A DNA stretch of 54,779 bases from Prevotella sp. (GTDB lineage Bacteria > Bacteroidota > Bacteroidia > Bacteroidales > Bacteroidaceae), in the NCBI GenBank assembly GCA_017475265.1, contig JAFVFY010000076.1, positions 1 to 54,779 on the forward strand, read 5' to 3'. This document shows positions 25,401 to 33,485 of this stretch, piece by piece; positions within the stretch are counted from its first letter, which is position 1, and every line of letters begins with the position of its first letter. A program made the translations under genes and the position numbers. A model generated the notes under the pieces. It was not told the DNA's origin and searched no databases. It worked only from the letters and a program-made list of their open reading frames with translations.

Positions 25401-27558
25401 TGATGGGAGCGCCAAGTTTGAACTTCGGAGATACGAGGTAGTTGTCGGGAGTCAGAGCACCAACTTCATTGATGTAGCTTTCAGACTTCATTGCACCTAA
25501 GCTGCCTTTGTAGGCGCTAACTTGACCCTGCGTATTTTCCCAAACATATCCGTCACCATCGGCATCGATGGTAGTCCATCCCTGCGGGGTGCCGTCCTCG
25601 AAGTCGTAGGTCAGGCCGTCCGGGTCGATGGCCTCAGCAGGCTCGATAGGCTCGCCACCTTCACCCTCAACCGTCACCACGATGCTGTTAATCTGGGAAT
25701 TGCCAGCAATAGAGACCACCACGGTCTGAGCCTTGCCAGTCCAAGTGGTTCCGTCGAATTCGCCGCTATCTGCTGAATTGCCGTCGTTCCACTTGGCAGC
25801 GTTGAATACAATCTGGGTGATATTCATTCCCTCAGGAGCCTCGAAGGTCAGTGTGCCGCTATAGACGCGCAGCTGCGGGCCAGCATTGGTGCCCCAGAAA
25901 CGGTTCGCGGTTGAAGCACTCTCGTCCTTGGGCGAGATGGTCAGTGCAACATCGCCCTCGGTAAGGGTAAGAGCCTCGGTGATGTCACCGTCAGTAGTGA
26001 CGTTTGACGAGGTGGGCACATCCATCGTATTGAAGTCGAAGGTGAAGTCGCCGCCGAGAGGCTCGGGTTTCTCCACCTCGACCCAAACGGTCTCACTTAC
26101 GTTGGTCTCGCCACCGCCAGTGTAGATGCTCCTTACGCCGATGCGGTCGTACATGGTGTTGAAGTCGAAGTTCAGGTAGACCAGCTTGGAACCGTCATAT
26201 TCATCAAAGTCATAACCATCGGTGAAGTTAAAGGGGATGATGCTCATGTCCTCTTCAATCTTTTCGTAAAGGTCAGGCGTGAAGACGATGGGCTGGATGT
26301 CGCCATCGATGTCAGAGTAGAGCTGATAGAAGAGCTTAGACTCCCTCAGGTCGTTGCCGTCCACGTCGGTAGTGGGAACGTCAAAGAGAATATAGCCGTA
26401 TTCCTTAGAGCTGTCATAGTTGCCTAATTCCACAATATCGGGATTGGCGGGAGTGGCAGCAACATCGGGAATGACAGGATACTCAAACTGTGAGCCGTCA
26501 GTGTATGCAATAGTGGCTGCATCCAGTAAGCCATACCAATAGCCTGTAGAAGGAGCATAGAGTGTCCAGCTACCATCGAAGGTGAGGGCATCTTCTGTGC
26601 CTGTACCGGTGATTGTGGCAGAAACACTTTCGCCATCTGTGGCGTAGGTATAGAACTGGCCGTATGTGGAACCACCATCATACACCAACTGACTGTTAAT
26701 GGCAAACTTATTGTCTGCCTTCATGGTCACGACAACAGCCGTTGCTTCGTCCGCGAAGTTATATACGGTAACATTCTTGATGTTTTCAGGATCTTGCTCG
26801 ATAACCACGGGGACTTCGTTAGCCGTCTCGTCCTTGGTCCAAGTCATCGTGCCATTCACTGGCAAAACCGCAGAGTTGTAATAGTAGCCAGACCACAGAT
26901 AGCCGGCATACTGTCCGTCACCGCCGAGAATGTCGGCCCAAATGGCATTAATCACAACAGAGCCGTCAGCTAAGACGTATGCCGTGATGGGAGTACCTTC
27001 TTCTTCTGCGGAGACATTCACGAGGAGAACCGGGCCGTAGCTGCTTTCCAGCAATGTCTGTCCGTCGGCAATGCTCAACTCGGCTACCACACCTGCTGCC
27101 AGCAACTCCTCGTCGGTAGTAGCGGCGTAAGTGGCCAGGATAACCTCTTCGGCATCGCTGGTGAATCCCTCGATACCAATGGTCTGCTCATCGATTTCCG
27201 AGAAGACGATGGGTGTACCGCCGGCAGCGGGAGTAGCTTCTACCAGACCTTCTGCCTCAGCGTCGTACTCGTAGTAGTCAGAGCAGAGCATCCACTCTCC
27301 AGCTGTCCAATCGGCAATGCCAGCCTTCTTCGGGGCCTTTCTTGCTCCGGCCTTTGCCTTTGCTGCCATGCGGTTGCTGGCGGGAGCCTGCAACTTCACT
27401 GTAGCAGCTTTCTTCGTAGGAGTTACCTGCTTGGCAGAGGTCGTAACCTGACCTGCCAACTGCATGGGAGCCTTCTTCACCATCTTGTCGGATGATAGTC
27501 CGGCCCACGATACCACGGCCATAAAAGCCGCGATAAGCATAAATGTAAACTTCTTCAT
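22462..27558 (-). CDS. Giant secreted protein with cleaved-adhesin-like domain, internal duplications and type IX tail
   Basis: A 1698-residue protein. It has a signal peptide (MKKFTFMLIAAFMAVVSWA), a K/A-rich linker (about 28-80), then beta-rich modules. A cleaved-adhesin/choice-of-anchor-J-like domain spans about 650-825 (TYDFEDGTPQGWTTIDADGD; NYLVSPKFKL; MLVDDISFG). Two modules are duplicated far apart: one ending in SIYTGGGETNVSETVW (about 365-494) or SIYYGGGERNASNIVW (about 1525-1655), and one starting DFNTMDVPTSSN (about 503-640) or DFNAMDVATSSN (about 1242-1395). A third type, with DVYLQGLAYYFPEAFVKGTL-like strands, occurs three times between about 930 and 1500. The C-terminus GRRVAKTAKGLYIMDGKKVV is a type IX sorting tail. 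No enzyme motif was seen; an adhesin or glycan-binding role is only inference. Confidence 0.83.
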   Translation of the reverse strand: MKKFTFMLIAAFMAVVSWAGLSSDKMVKKAPMQLAGQVTTSAKQVTPTKKAATVKLQAPASNRMAAKAKAGARKAPKKAGIADWTAGEWMLCSDYYEYDAEAEGLVEATPAAGGTPIVFSEIDEQTIGIEGFTSDAEEVILATYAATTDEELLAAGVVAELSIADGQTLLESSYGPVLLVNVSAEEEGTPITAYVLADGSVVINAIWADILGGDGQYAGYLWSGYYYNSAVLPVNGTMTWTKDETANEVPVVIEQDPENIKNVTVYNFADEATAVVVTMKADNKFAINSQLVYDGGSTYGQFYTYATDGESVSATITGTGTEDALTFDGSWTLYAPSTGYWYGLLDAATIAYTDGSQFEYPVIPDVAATPANPDIVELGNYDSSKEYGYILFDVPTTDVDGNDLRESKLFYQLYSDIDGDIQPIVFTPDLYEKIEEDMSIIPFNFTDGYDFDEYDGSKLVYLNFDFNTMYDRIGVRSIYTGGGETNVSETVWVEVEKPEPLGGDFTFDFNTMDVPTSSNVTTDGDITEALTLTEGDVALTISPKDESASTANRFWGTNAGPQLRVYSGTLTFEAPEGMNITQIVFNAAKWNDGNSADSGEFDGTTWTGKAQTVVVSIAGNSQINSIVVTVEGEGGEPIEPAEAIDPDGLTYDFEDGTPQGWTTIDADGDGYVWENTQGQVSAYKGSLGAMKSESYINEVGALTPDNYLVSPKFKLGAPIKFFACAQDASYPAEHFAVCVSTKGNKDAADFEVVQEWTLTAARADKFRAPRKVQGNWYEYAVDLSEYEGQEGYVAIRHFDVTDQFYMLVDDISFGKSAFEITPAEGIVESLDEFEITFNKFEVTAGESGIAATLVNLDTEETWMTNEVKLENNILTFDMSEDGEITAPGIYALTVSGVMNGEEELELIFAYTIKEPLVLVELPEGVEAQEYTLEAVGSDSQSTLSTANTKLVAFDGTDVYLQGLAYYFPEAFVKGTLTEEGQVLVPSGQYVGTDKYGDEFLVALDVDEENTLIDAASGVIAFDYDAESGVLSLVEDTYFGESGTKDAEDLYNYFYSAIYTPGAFVLPDVVELPEGAEASTWYLAAYDSDDAFVNREVGVAIVDNDIYVQGICDYLPESWVKGTIDAEAGTATFANGQFYGTYSDTYNLFFLGYGEEMGEDVVFTYDAENGVLTTENSIVLAGDQRGNQMFDYYYDVEITRDRPDSFPVEAPEDLVTETYSFTANVVTAGEDDDTSFARKAEAEAEVTIDFNAMDVATSSNDSTDGDITEALTLTEGGVTLTISPADEHYTNAANRFWGTTDGPQLRVYSGTLTVEAPEGSNMTQIVFNHNGKWGDTNSADSGELTNDAEAKAATWTGEAQKVVFTIGKYDESTDKYTSGNSQINDIVVTLKGESGEEPDPEEPVVEKNYSYQIEVGFDGNDVYFSGINSDCADYWMKGTLSEDGKTVTIPASQYMGGFSFWGFTFDYFITAMDEEGNMADIVLNYDAEKATFTTAQTVVLNGAKFDWDPYQTFTDVEITKMQDFAATPADPIFEAYDFEQNAGFNKIYASIPTVDVDGNELLTSNLFYTIWIEKDGKEQPYVFTAELYSFDFEEDVTEVPYSHNGYDIYSGGEIIYLEDDPAELATWTKVGIQSIYYGGGERNASNIVWAENSEHEDPVGIADVKTDSKNVVVFDLQGRRVAKTAKGLYIMDGKKVVIK

Positions 27559-27605
27559 TTGCTTGAATTTAGATTAATAATAGGGTTAATAAAAAAAATA
27601 TTTGG

Positions 27606-27613
27606 CAAAATTA
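27606..27613 (-). promoter_or_regulatory. Candidate -7 element for the 1698-residue protein gene
   Basis: The reverse strand reads TAATTTTG. The following leader has the long T run plus ATTAACC words shared with the two other giant-protein genes. Confidence 0.5.
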
Positions 27614-27769
27614 CACAAAATGGTCGAAAAGAGAACAACGATTAATGTTAAAAAAGCAAAAAGCGGTTATTTTGCCTGGTATTTATTTGGAATCCTTCGT
27701 TTCCTTATTGGAAATGTCTGGCAGGAAGTTAAAAATTACAAAATGTGGTGTTTTCTCTATTTAATTATT

Positions 27770-27777
27770 TACCTTTG
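27770..27777 (+). promoter_or_regulatory. Candidate -7 element for the thioredoxin gene
   Basis: TACCTTTG about 37 nt before the thioredoxin ATG. The upstream TTTG box is not clear. Confidence 0.55.
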
Positions 27778-27813
27778 CAGCACAATACGTATAACACTAT
27801 ACCTTTTATAACT

Positions 27814-28128
27814 ATGGAAGTGCAAATCACAAGTGAGAATTTTGAACAACTGAAGGGCGGCGAGCAGCCGTTGGTAGTCGATTTCTGGGCAACGTGGTGT
27901 GGCCCATGCCGCATGGTGGCCCCCATCATCAGTGAGATGGCAGAGAAATATGACGGACGCATCGTTGTGGGTAAGTGCGATGTGGAGGAGAACGAGGAGC
28001 TGGCAGTGGAGTTTGGCATACGCAACATCCCCACGGTACTCTTCTTCAAAGGCGGAGCCGTAGTGGACAAGCTCGTCGGAGCCGTGCCCAAGCAGAAATT
28101 CATAGACAAGTTTGAGGCGCTACTCTAG
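27814..28128 (+). CDS. trxA: Thioredoxin
   Basis: A 104-residue classic thioredoxin, a cytoplasmic disulfide reductant. The active site WCGPC is at residues 28-32 within VVDFWATWCGPCRM. The cis-proline motif (IRNIPTVLFF) and the late glycine motif (LVGAVPKQKF) are in place. The ATG at 27814 is chosen because the longer open frame runs through the promoter. It is a single-gene unit that converges with speA. A short CATAGTTCATAGTGCAT-type repeat starts a few nucleotides after its stop. Confidence 0.96.
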   Translation: MEVQITSENFEQLKGGEQPLVVDFWATWCGPCRMVAPIISEMAEKYDGRIVVGKCDVEENEELAVEFGIRNIPTVLFFKGGAVVDKLVGAVPKQKFIDKFEALL

Positions 28129-28159
28129 TGCATAGTTCATAGTGCATATGCATTATGAA

Positions 28160-30052
28160 CTACTCTAGGTAAGTGTAGCCGTAGAGGCCGGAGCGGTAGT
28201 TGGAAAGGAATTCCTTTCCTTCTTCGAGCGTTATTTTTCCCTGTTTGACACTCTTTGTCACCCAGACCTCGAGCTGGCGGACGAGTTTTTTGGGGTTGTA
28301 TTGTACGTATTCCAGTACTTCCTCAACAGTCTCTCCGTCGATAATCTGGTCGATGTGATAGCCGCCGTCCTTCACGGAGATATGCACGGCGGTGGTATCG
28401 CCGAAGAGGTTGTGCATGTCTCCAAGAATCTCCTGATAGGCACCCACGAGGAAGACGCCGAGGTAGTAGTCCTCATTCTTCTTCAGGGCATGCACGGGCA
28501 GGGAGTGTGAGTTGTGGCGGTTTGTCACGAAGTTGGCCACCTTGCCGTCAGAATCGCAGGTGATGTCCTGCAGGGTGGCGTTACGCGTGGGCCGCTCGTC
28601 GAGCCGCTGGATAGGCATGATAGGGAACACCTGGTCGATGGCCCACGAGTCTGAGAGGCTCTGGAAAAGCGAGAAGTTGCAGAAGTACTTGTCGGCCAGG
28701 AGCTTGTCAATCTTCATCAGCTCCTCGGGGATGTGCTTCAACGTCTTTGCTAAAGCGTGAATCTCGTGGCAGACACTCCAGTACATGGCCTCCACCTCGG
28801 CGCGCGTCTTCAAGTCGACGATGCCGTGGCTGAAGAGGTCGAGCACTTCCTCGCGTATCTGTTCGGCATCGTGCCAGTCCTCAAGGACGTTGCGGGGCGA
28901 GAGGTTATCCCAAATCTCGTAGAGGTCTTTGACGAGCTGGTGGCTGTTTTCGTCAGGCTCAAACTCCTCGGGCATCTCGGGCAGAGAAGCCGTCTCCAGC
29001 ACGTCAATGACGAGCACGGAGTGGTGGGCGGCCAGCGAGCGTCCGCTCTCGGTGATGATATTAGGATGGGGGATGTCGTTCTTGTTAGCAGCATCAACAA
29101 AGGTATAGATACAGTCATTGACGTACTCCTGTATGCTGTAGTTCACCGAACTTTCAGACGATGGAGAGCGCGTACCGTCATAGTCCACGCCAAGACCACC
29201 GCCACAGTCCACGAAGTCCACGTTATAGCCCATCTTGTGTAGCTGCACGTAGAATTGCGATGCCTCGCGGAGCGCCGTCTGTATACGGCGAATCTTCGTA
29301 ATCTGACTGCCTATGTGGAAATGTATGAGCCGCAGACAGTCGCGCAGGCCTCGCTTATCGAGTGTCTCCAGGGCTTCGAGCAGCTCGGCACTGGTCAGGC
29401 CGAACTTCGAGGCGTCGCCGCCGCTCTCCTCCCATTTGCCACTACCGCTGCTGGCCAGCTTGATGCGGATGCCGATGTTAGGGCGCACGTCGAGCTTCTT
29501 TGCCACGCGGGCAATGATTTCCAACTCGTTCATCTTCTCCACAACTATAAATATATGCTTGCCCATCTTCTGCGCCAGGAGAGCCAGTTCGATGTATGAC
29601 TGGTCTTTGTAGCCGTTGCAGACGATGATGGAGTCGCTCTGGCATTGCATGGCGATGACGGCGTGAAGCTCGGGCTTCGAGCCAGCCTCCAGACCAAGGT
29701 TGAACTTCCGTCCATGACTGATGATTTCCTCGACGACGGGCTGCATCTGGTTCACCTTGATGGGGTATACAACGTAGTTCTCGCCCTTGTATTCGTACTC
29801 CTCGGCAGCTTTCTTGAAGCAGCTCCAGGTCTTCTCGATGCGATTGTCGAGGATGTCGGGGAAACGAAGCAGCACAGGTGCTGCCACGTCGCGCAGCGAC
29901 AGCTCATCCATCACCTCGCGCAGGTCTATCTGCGCCGTGTCCTTGCAAGGTGTCACGTAGACGTGACCCTTCTCGTTGATACCGAAGTAGCTCGTGCCCC
30001 AGCCGTTGATGTTGTACAGCTCACGGGCGTCATCGATGGTCCATTTCTTCAT
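28160..30052 (-). CDS. speA: Biosynthetic arginine decarboxylase
   Basis: A 630-residue PLP-dependent enzyme of the SpeA type, decarboxylating arginine to agmatine for polyamine synthesis. The PLP lysine is in YPIKVNQMQPVVEE (near residue 96). Other family blocks are GLEAGSKPEL, FHIGSQI, DCGGGLGVDYDG and TESGRSLAAHH. The length matches the family (about 630-660). It is transcribed leftward from an intergenic region it shares with the flavodiiron protein gene; the two promoters are mirror images (30094-30174). No agmatine deiminase or carbamoylputrescine amidase gene is in the window. Confidence 0.96.
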   Translation of the reverse strand: MKKWTIDDARELYNINGWGTSYFGINEKGHVYVTPCKDTAQIDLREVMDELSLRDVAAPVLLRFPDILDNRIEKTWSCFKKAAEEYEYKGENYVVYPIKVNQMQPVVEEIISHGRKFNLGLEAGSKPELHAVIAMQCQSDSIIVCNGYKDQSYIELALLAQKMGKHIFIVVEKMNELEIIARVAKKLDVRPNIGIRIKLASSGSGKWEESGGDASKFGLTSAELLEALETLDKRGLRDCLRLIHFHIGSQITKIRRIQTALREASQFYVQLHKMGYNVDFVDCGGGLGVDYDGTRSPSSESSVNYSIQEYVNDCIYTFVDAANKNDIPHPNIITESGRSLAAHHSVLVIDVLETASLPEMPEEFEPDENSHQLVKDLYEIWDNLSPRNVLEDWHDAEQIREEVLDLFSHGIVDLKTRAEVEAMYWSVCHEIHALAKTLKHIPEELMKIDKLLADKYFCNFSLFQSLSDSWAIDQVFPIMPIQRLDERPTRNATLQDITCDSDGKVANFVTNRHNSHSLPVHALKKNEDYYLGVFLVGAYQEILGDMHNLFGDTTAVHISVKDGGYHIDQIIDGETVEEVLEYVQYNPKKLVRQLEVWVTKSVKQGKITLEEGKEFLSNYRSGLYGYTYLE

Positions 30053-30093
30053 CCGAAGTTGATAGTTTAGAGTTTAAAGTTGAGAGTTAGGGT

Positions 30094-30174
30094 GCAAAAT
30101 TACTACTTTCCAACGAACTGGCCAAGTAAATATCCTCTTTTTTTGGCCATTCGGGGAAAAAGTAGTAATTTTGC
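30094..30174. promoter_or_regulatory. Symmetric divergent promoter/operator between speA and the flavodiiron gene
   Basis: GCAAAATTACTACTTT (30094-30109) and its exact reverse complement (30159-30174) hold the TAATTTTG boxes of the two divergent genes. Inside them lie TGGCCAA (30119-30125) and TTGGCCA (30143-30149). Both dyads share the same centre, position 30134. The rightward promoter is TTTG (30142-30145), 20 nt, TAATTTTG (30166-30173). The leftward one uses a weaker TTGG box at 30123-30126. Confidence 0.75.
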
Positions 30175-30202
30175 AGCCGTAATCAAACAAACATAACGTA
30201 AA

Positions 30203-31423
30203 ATGAAAAAGATTATTGACAACATCTATTACGTGGGTGTGAACGACCGCAACAAGTCGCTCTTCGAGGGTCTGTGGCCCCTACCCTACGGTGTAAGCTA
30301 CAATGCATACGTCATCAACGACGAGAAGACCTGCCTCATCGACACCGTCGAGAGCGACTTCTTCCTGCCCTTCCTGGAGAACCTGCGCCAAGTGCTGGGC
30401 GATCGTCCTCTGGACTACGTGGTGGTGAATCACATGGAACCTGACCATAGCGGTTCGCTGGCCCTGCTGCGCCAGTACTACCCCGGCGTGCAGATTATCG
30501 GCAACAAGAAGACCTTCGACATGATGAGTGGCTTCTACCGCCTCACCGAAGGCCTCCACGAGGTGAAGAACGGCGACAAGCTCTCGCTGGGCCAGCATGA
30601 GCTGACCTTCGTGCTCACCCCCATGGTGCATTGGCCGGAGACGATGATGACGCTTTGTTCCCTCAACTCTCAACCCTCAAATCTCAACCCTCAAATCCTC
30701 TTCTCTGGCGATGCCTTCGGCTGCTTCGGTGCCCTCAACGGTGCATGGATAGACGAGCAGATGAACTGTGACGAGTTCTGGCTGGAGATGACACGCTACT
30801 ACTCAAACATCGTGGGCAAGTATGGCACGCCCGTACAGATGGCCCTGAAGAAGCTCGCCGGCGTGAAGGTGGACTATATCTGCGCCACCCACGGCCCTGT
30901 ATGGCATGAGCACGTGGAGAAGGTGATTGGCATCTACGACCGCCTGTCGCGCTATGAGGCCGAGCCGGGACTGGTCATCTGCTACGGCACAATGTATGGT
31001 AACACCGAGCGCGCCGCAGAGGTCATCGCCCGCAGCGCGGCAGCAGCAGGACTGAAGAACATCGTGATGTACAACGTGTCGAAGACCCACCACAGCTACA
31101 TCATCCGCGACCTCTTCCGCTATCGTGGCCTTATCGTGGGGGCGCCGACCTATAATACCGGCCTATACCATGAGATGAACGTGCTCCTCGACGAGCTGTC
31201 GCAGAAAGACATCAAGGGACGTCTCTTCGGATGGTTCGGCTCCTACAGCTGGGCATCGAAGGCCGTCGCCGAAATCCAGAAGTGGAACGACGAGCGCCTG
31301 CACTACGAGGCCGTAGGCACTCCCGTTGAGATACGTCAAGCACTTACCGCCGAGACCTTCGCACTATGTGAGGCACTCGGACGGGAGATGGCGCTTAGGT
31401 TAATGGAAGTGAAAGGGAAGTGA
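30203..31423 (+). CDS. Flavodiiron protein (FprA-type A flavoprotein)
   Basis: A 406-residue cytoplasmic enzyme that reduces O2 to water or NO to N2O, protecting anaerobes. The N-terminal metallo-beta-lactamase-like domain carries the diiron ligands: HMEPDHSGS (about 76-84), HWPET (about 142), GDAFG (about 169) and ATHGPVWH (about 228-235). A C-terminal flavodoxin domain starts near 255 with the FMN loop YGTMYGNTERAAE. No rubredoxin domain is fused. Residues about 153-165 (SLNSQPSNLNPQI) are encoded by a TCAACCC/TCAAATC heptamer repeat inserted in the loop just before the GDAFG ligand; the frame is kept. The stop lies in an 11-nt GTGAAAGGGAA repeat. It diverges from speA. Confidence 0.93.
   Translation: MKKIIDNIYYVGVNDRNKSLFEGLWPLPYGVSYNAYVINDEKTCLIDTVESDFFLPFLENLRQVLGDRPLDYVVVNHMEPDHSGSLALLRQYYPGVQIIGNKKTFDMMSGFYRLTEGLHEVKNGDKLSLGQHELTFVLTPMVHWPETMMTLCSLNSQPSNLNPQILFSGDAFGCFGALNGAWIDEQMNCDEFWLEMTRYYSNIVGKYGTPVQMALKKLAGVKVDYICATHGPVWHEHVEKVIGIYDRLSRYEAEPGLVICYGTMYGNTERAAEVIARSAAAAGLKNIVMYNVSKTHHSYIIRDLFRYRGLIVGAPTYNTGLYHEMNVLLDELSQKDIKGRLFGWFGSYSWASKAVAEIQKWNDERLHYEAVGTPVEIRQALTAETFALCEALGREMALRLMEVKGK
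30660..30697 (+). repeat. In-frame heptamer repeat inside the flavodiiron gene
   Basis: TCAACTC, TCAACCC, TCAAATC, TCAACCC and TCAAATC: five 7-nt words in tandem. They translate as a non-conserved N/S/Q/P loop. Confidence 0.85.
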
Positions 31424-31440
31424 AAGGGGAGTGAAAGGGA
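31407..31440 (+). repeat. 11-nt repeat over the flavodiiron gene stop
   Basis: GTGAAAGGGAA, GTGAAAGGGGA and GTGAAAGGGAC: three units. The TGA of the second unit is the stop codon of the gene. Confidence 0.8.
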
Positions 31441-31442
31441 CG

Positions 31443-32558
31443 TTACTTTAGGAGGTGGTAGACTCCCCCGGCCAGGGGTCGCACCACACCCTTCATTTCC
31501 AACTGGAAGAGTAGGGCAGTTAGCTGACCAGCACTCATGTTCGTCTTTACGGCAAGTGTGTTGAGCATTAAGTCGCCAGCTTTTTCCAATTCCGATACAA
31601 TAAGCTGCTCCTCTGGCAAAAGGCTGGGGAAGCAGCTTCTTTCTATTCCTTCCTGTCGGGCCAGGGCGAGGCGGTTGTCATCCTGCCAACCCATGAACTC
31701 CGTGAAGTCAGTAGCAGAGGTGATGAGCTGTGCACCATTGTCGCGTATCAGGTTATTGCAACCCTCGGAGTAGGTTGCGCCTACGGGTCCTGGGAAGGCG
31801 AACACCCCGCGTCCATAGTCCTGTGCAATGCGTGTGGTGATGAGTCCTCCTCCCTTTGACGCACTCTCTACGAGAATGGTTGCGTCACTCATACCAGCCA
31901 CGATTCGGTTGCGGCGCACGAAGTTACGCTTATCTATCGTCGTCTCACTCATATACTCCGTGAGAAGTCCACCATGGGAAATCATCTGAGTGGCAGTATC
32001 TCGATGGAGCGGAGGATATATCTCGTCAAGACCATGAGCCAGTACGCCGACGGTCTCATAGCCATTGGCCAGGGCCTGACGATGGGCACAGATATCTACG
32101 CCGTAGGCCAGTCCACTGACGATGAGGACCTCGGGGCAGAGGTTGCGCAAGTCACCGACGAAGCGTCGTATGAGGTCTTGTCCGTAGGAAGTACAGTGGC
32201 GGGTACCTATAATGCTGATGATACGGCGTTGGTTCAGGTCGGCCGAACCCAGGTAGAAAAGCACAATGGGCGCATCGGGGCACTCTGCCAGCCGTTGGGG
32301 ATAACCATCCTTTCCGAGTCGCAGCACCTGTATGCCGTGTTTCTCTGCAAAGGCCTGTTCCTGCTCTGCCCGTGCCAGCGGGAGGCTCCAGTCCTGCTGC
32401 AACGTGGCGACGAGACGGTCGGAACAATCGGGAAGCACGTCGCGCAAATCATGGCGATGCTCATACACCCCGCGCCCACCACCCAGCTCACGGTATAGGC
32501 GAAGGGCCGTATCAAGATTGAAACCCGTCAGGCGGGTGAAAGCCAGGTCGTACTTCAT
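31443..32558 (-). CDS. dprA: DNA processing protein DprA
   Basis: A 371-residue single-strand DNA-binding RecA loader used in natural transformation and recombination. A SAM-like N-terminus is followed by the Rossmann-like DprA core: ISIIGTRHCTSYG (about 115-127), VSGLAYGVDICAHRQAL (about 146-162), and GRGVFAFPGPVGATYSEGCN with LIRDNGAQL. A C-terminal winged-helix-like domain (about 310-371) ends the protein. It is the last gene of a tight operon, STAS - tatA - tatC - dprA, starting 3 nt after the tatC stop. Family assignment is firm. Competence of the host is not implied, since dprA is widespread. Confidence 0.95.
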   Translation of the reverse strand: MKYDLAFTRLTGFNLDTALRLYRELGGGRGVYEHRHDLRDVLPDCSDRLVATLQQDWSLPLARAEQEQAFAEKHGIQVLRLGKDGYPQRLAECPDAPIVLFYLGSADLNQRRIISIIGTRHCTSYGQDLIRRFVGDLRNLCPEVLIVSGLAYGVDICAHRQALANGYETVGVLAHGLDEIYPPLHRDTATQMISHGGLLTEYMSETTIDKRNFVRRNRIVAGMSDATILVESASKGGGLITTRIAQDYGRGVFAFPGPVGATYSEGCNNLIRDNGAQLITSATDFTEFMGWQDDNRLALARQEGIERSCFPSLLPEEQLIVSELEKAGDLMLNTLAVKTNMSAGQLTALLFQLEMKGVVRPLAGGVYHLLK

Positions 32559-32561
32559 AGC

Positions 32562-33305
32562 TTATGATTTAACCTTTCTGGGTACCAGCAGGATGCTCAG
32601 CTCGTAGAGCAGCCAGATGGGGAAGGCCACGATACAGAGGGTGAATACGTCGGTGGTTGGAGTAATGATGGCGGCCACGATGAGGATGGCGACGACGGCG
32701 TGGCGACGATAGCTAGCCATGAGCTGGCTGTTGATGAAGCCCATGCGCCCCAGGATGGCACAGAGAACGGGCAACTCGAAGATAACGCCCATGACAAGGC
32801 TCATGGAAAGCAACGTGTCGATGTAAGACTGTAGGGTGAGCATGTTTTCCACGTCAGCACTCACCTGGTAAGTACCCAGGAAGCGAACGGTTAACGGAAA
32901 GATCATCAGGTAGTTGACCAGCGTTCCTAGGAAGAACATACCACATGCAGAGACAACCACCCATCGGCCGGCACGTCGTTCTTGGTCGTAAAGGCCGGGA
33001 GACACAAATCGGAACAGTTCGTAGACGATGTAGGGTGCGGAACAGAGCAACCCCGCATAGAGCGACACCTTGAGATGGGTCATGAACTGCTCTGTAAGAC
33101 CAATGTTCATGAGGTGAATGGAGAACGGCTCCACACCCATCAGGCGGAAGGTGACGAACTCACCCGTCCTTGGTGCCAGTACCACGGCGAAGAGCCAGTC
33201 CTTAAGACAGAAAGCAACGATGGCGAAGAGCACCGTCACCACCAGTGAGCGGACGATGACCCATCGCAGCACCTCAAGATGGTCCCAGAACGTCCCCGTC
33301 TCCAC
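32562..33305 (-). CDS. tatC: Sec-independent protein translocase TatC
   Basis: A 247-residue inner-membrane protein with six hydrophobic segments. It is the receptor for twin-arginine signal peptides. Family features visible are an N-terminal FWDHLEVLRW (HLxELR-like), FVSPGLYDQERR between TM2 and TM3, and the late ITPTTDVFTLCIVAFPIWLLYE segment (the family's ITPxxDxxxQxxxxxPxxxLYE). The start is 3 nt downstream of the tatA stop, giving a minimal two-component TatAC system (no tatB). Confidence 0.96.
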   Translation of the reverse strand: METGTFWDHLEVLRWVIVRSLVVTVLFAIVAFCLKDWLFAVVLAPRTGEFVTFRLMGVEPFSIHLMNIGLTEQFMTHLKVSLYAGLLCSAPYIVYELFRFVSPGLYDQERRAGRWVVVSACGMFFLGTLVNYLMIFPLTVRFLGTYQVSADVENMLTLQSYIDTLLSMSLVMGVIFELPVLCAILGRMGFINSQLMASYRRHAVVAILIVAAIITPTTDVFTLCIVAFPIWLLYELSILLVPRKVKS

Positions 33306-33308
33306 TTA

Positions 33309-33485
33309 TCACTTCTCGCTTGCAACGTCATCGACCTCCTTCATTCCCTCCTTGAAGCTCTTCACGCCCTTGCCCAGGCCGCGCATCAGTTCAGGAATCT
33401 TGGCACCGCCGAAGAGCAACAGCACCACAAGGGCGATAATCAGGACCTCCTGGCCACCCAATCCGAAAAACAACAGGATACTCAT
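33309..33485 (-). CDS. tatA: TatA/E-type twin-arginine translocase subunit
   Basis: A 58-residue protein: a short N-terminal transmembrane helix ([20 protein letters not shown], about residues 7-26), the conserved [20 protein letters not shown] hinge and amphipathic helix, and a charged tail ending in SEK. It forms the Tat pore with TatC. Its ATG overlaps the stop of the STAS gene by 4 nt (ATGA), so the two are probably translationally coupled. The gene is short and easily missed. Confidence 0.93.
   Translation of the reverse strand: MSILLFFGLGGQEVLIIALVVLLLFGGAKIPELMRGLGKGVKSFKEGMKEVDDVASEK

Noticed and set aside
27602-27811. 69-codon forward open frame
   Set aside because: Covers the promoter regions of both flanking genes, has no family resemblance and ends just before the thioredoxin ATG.
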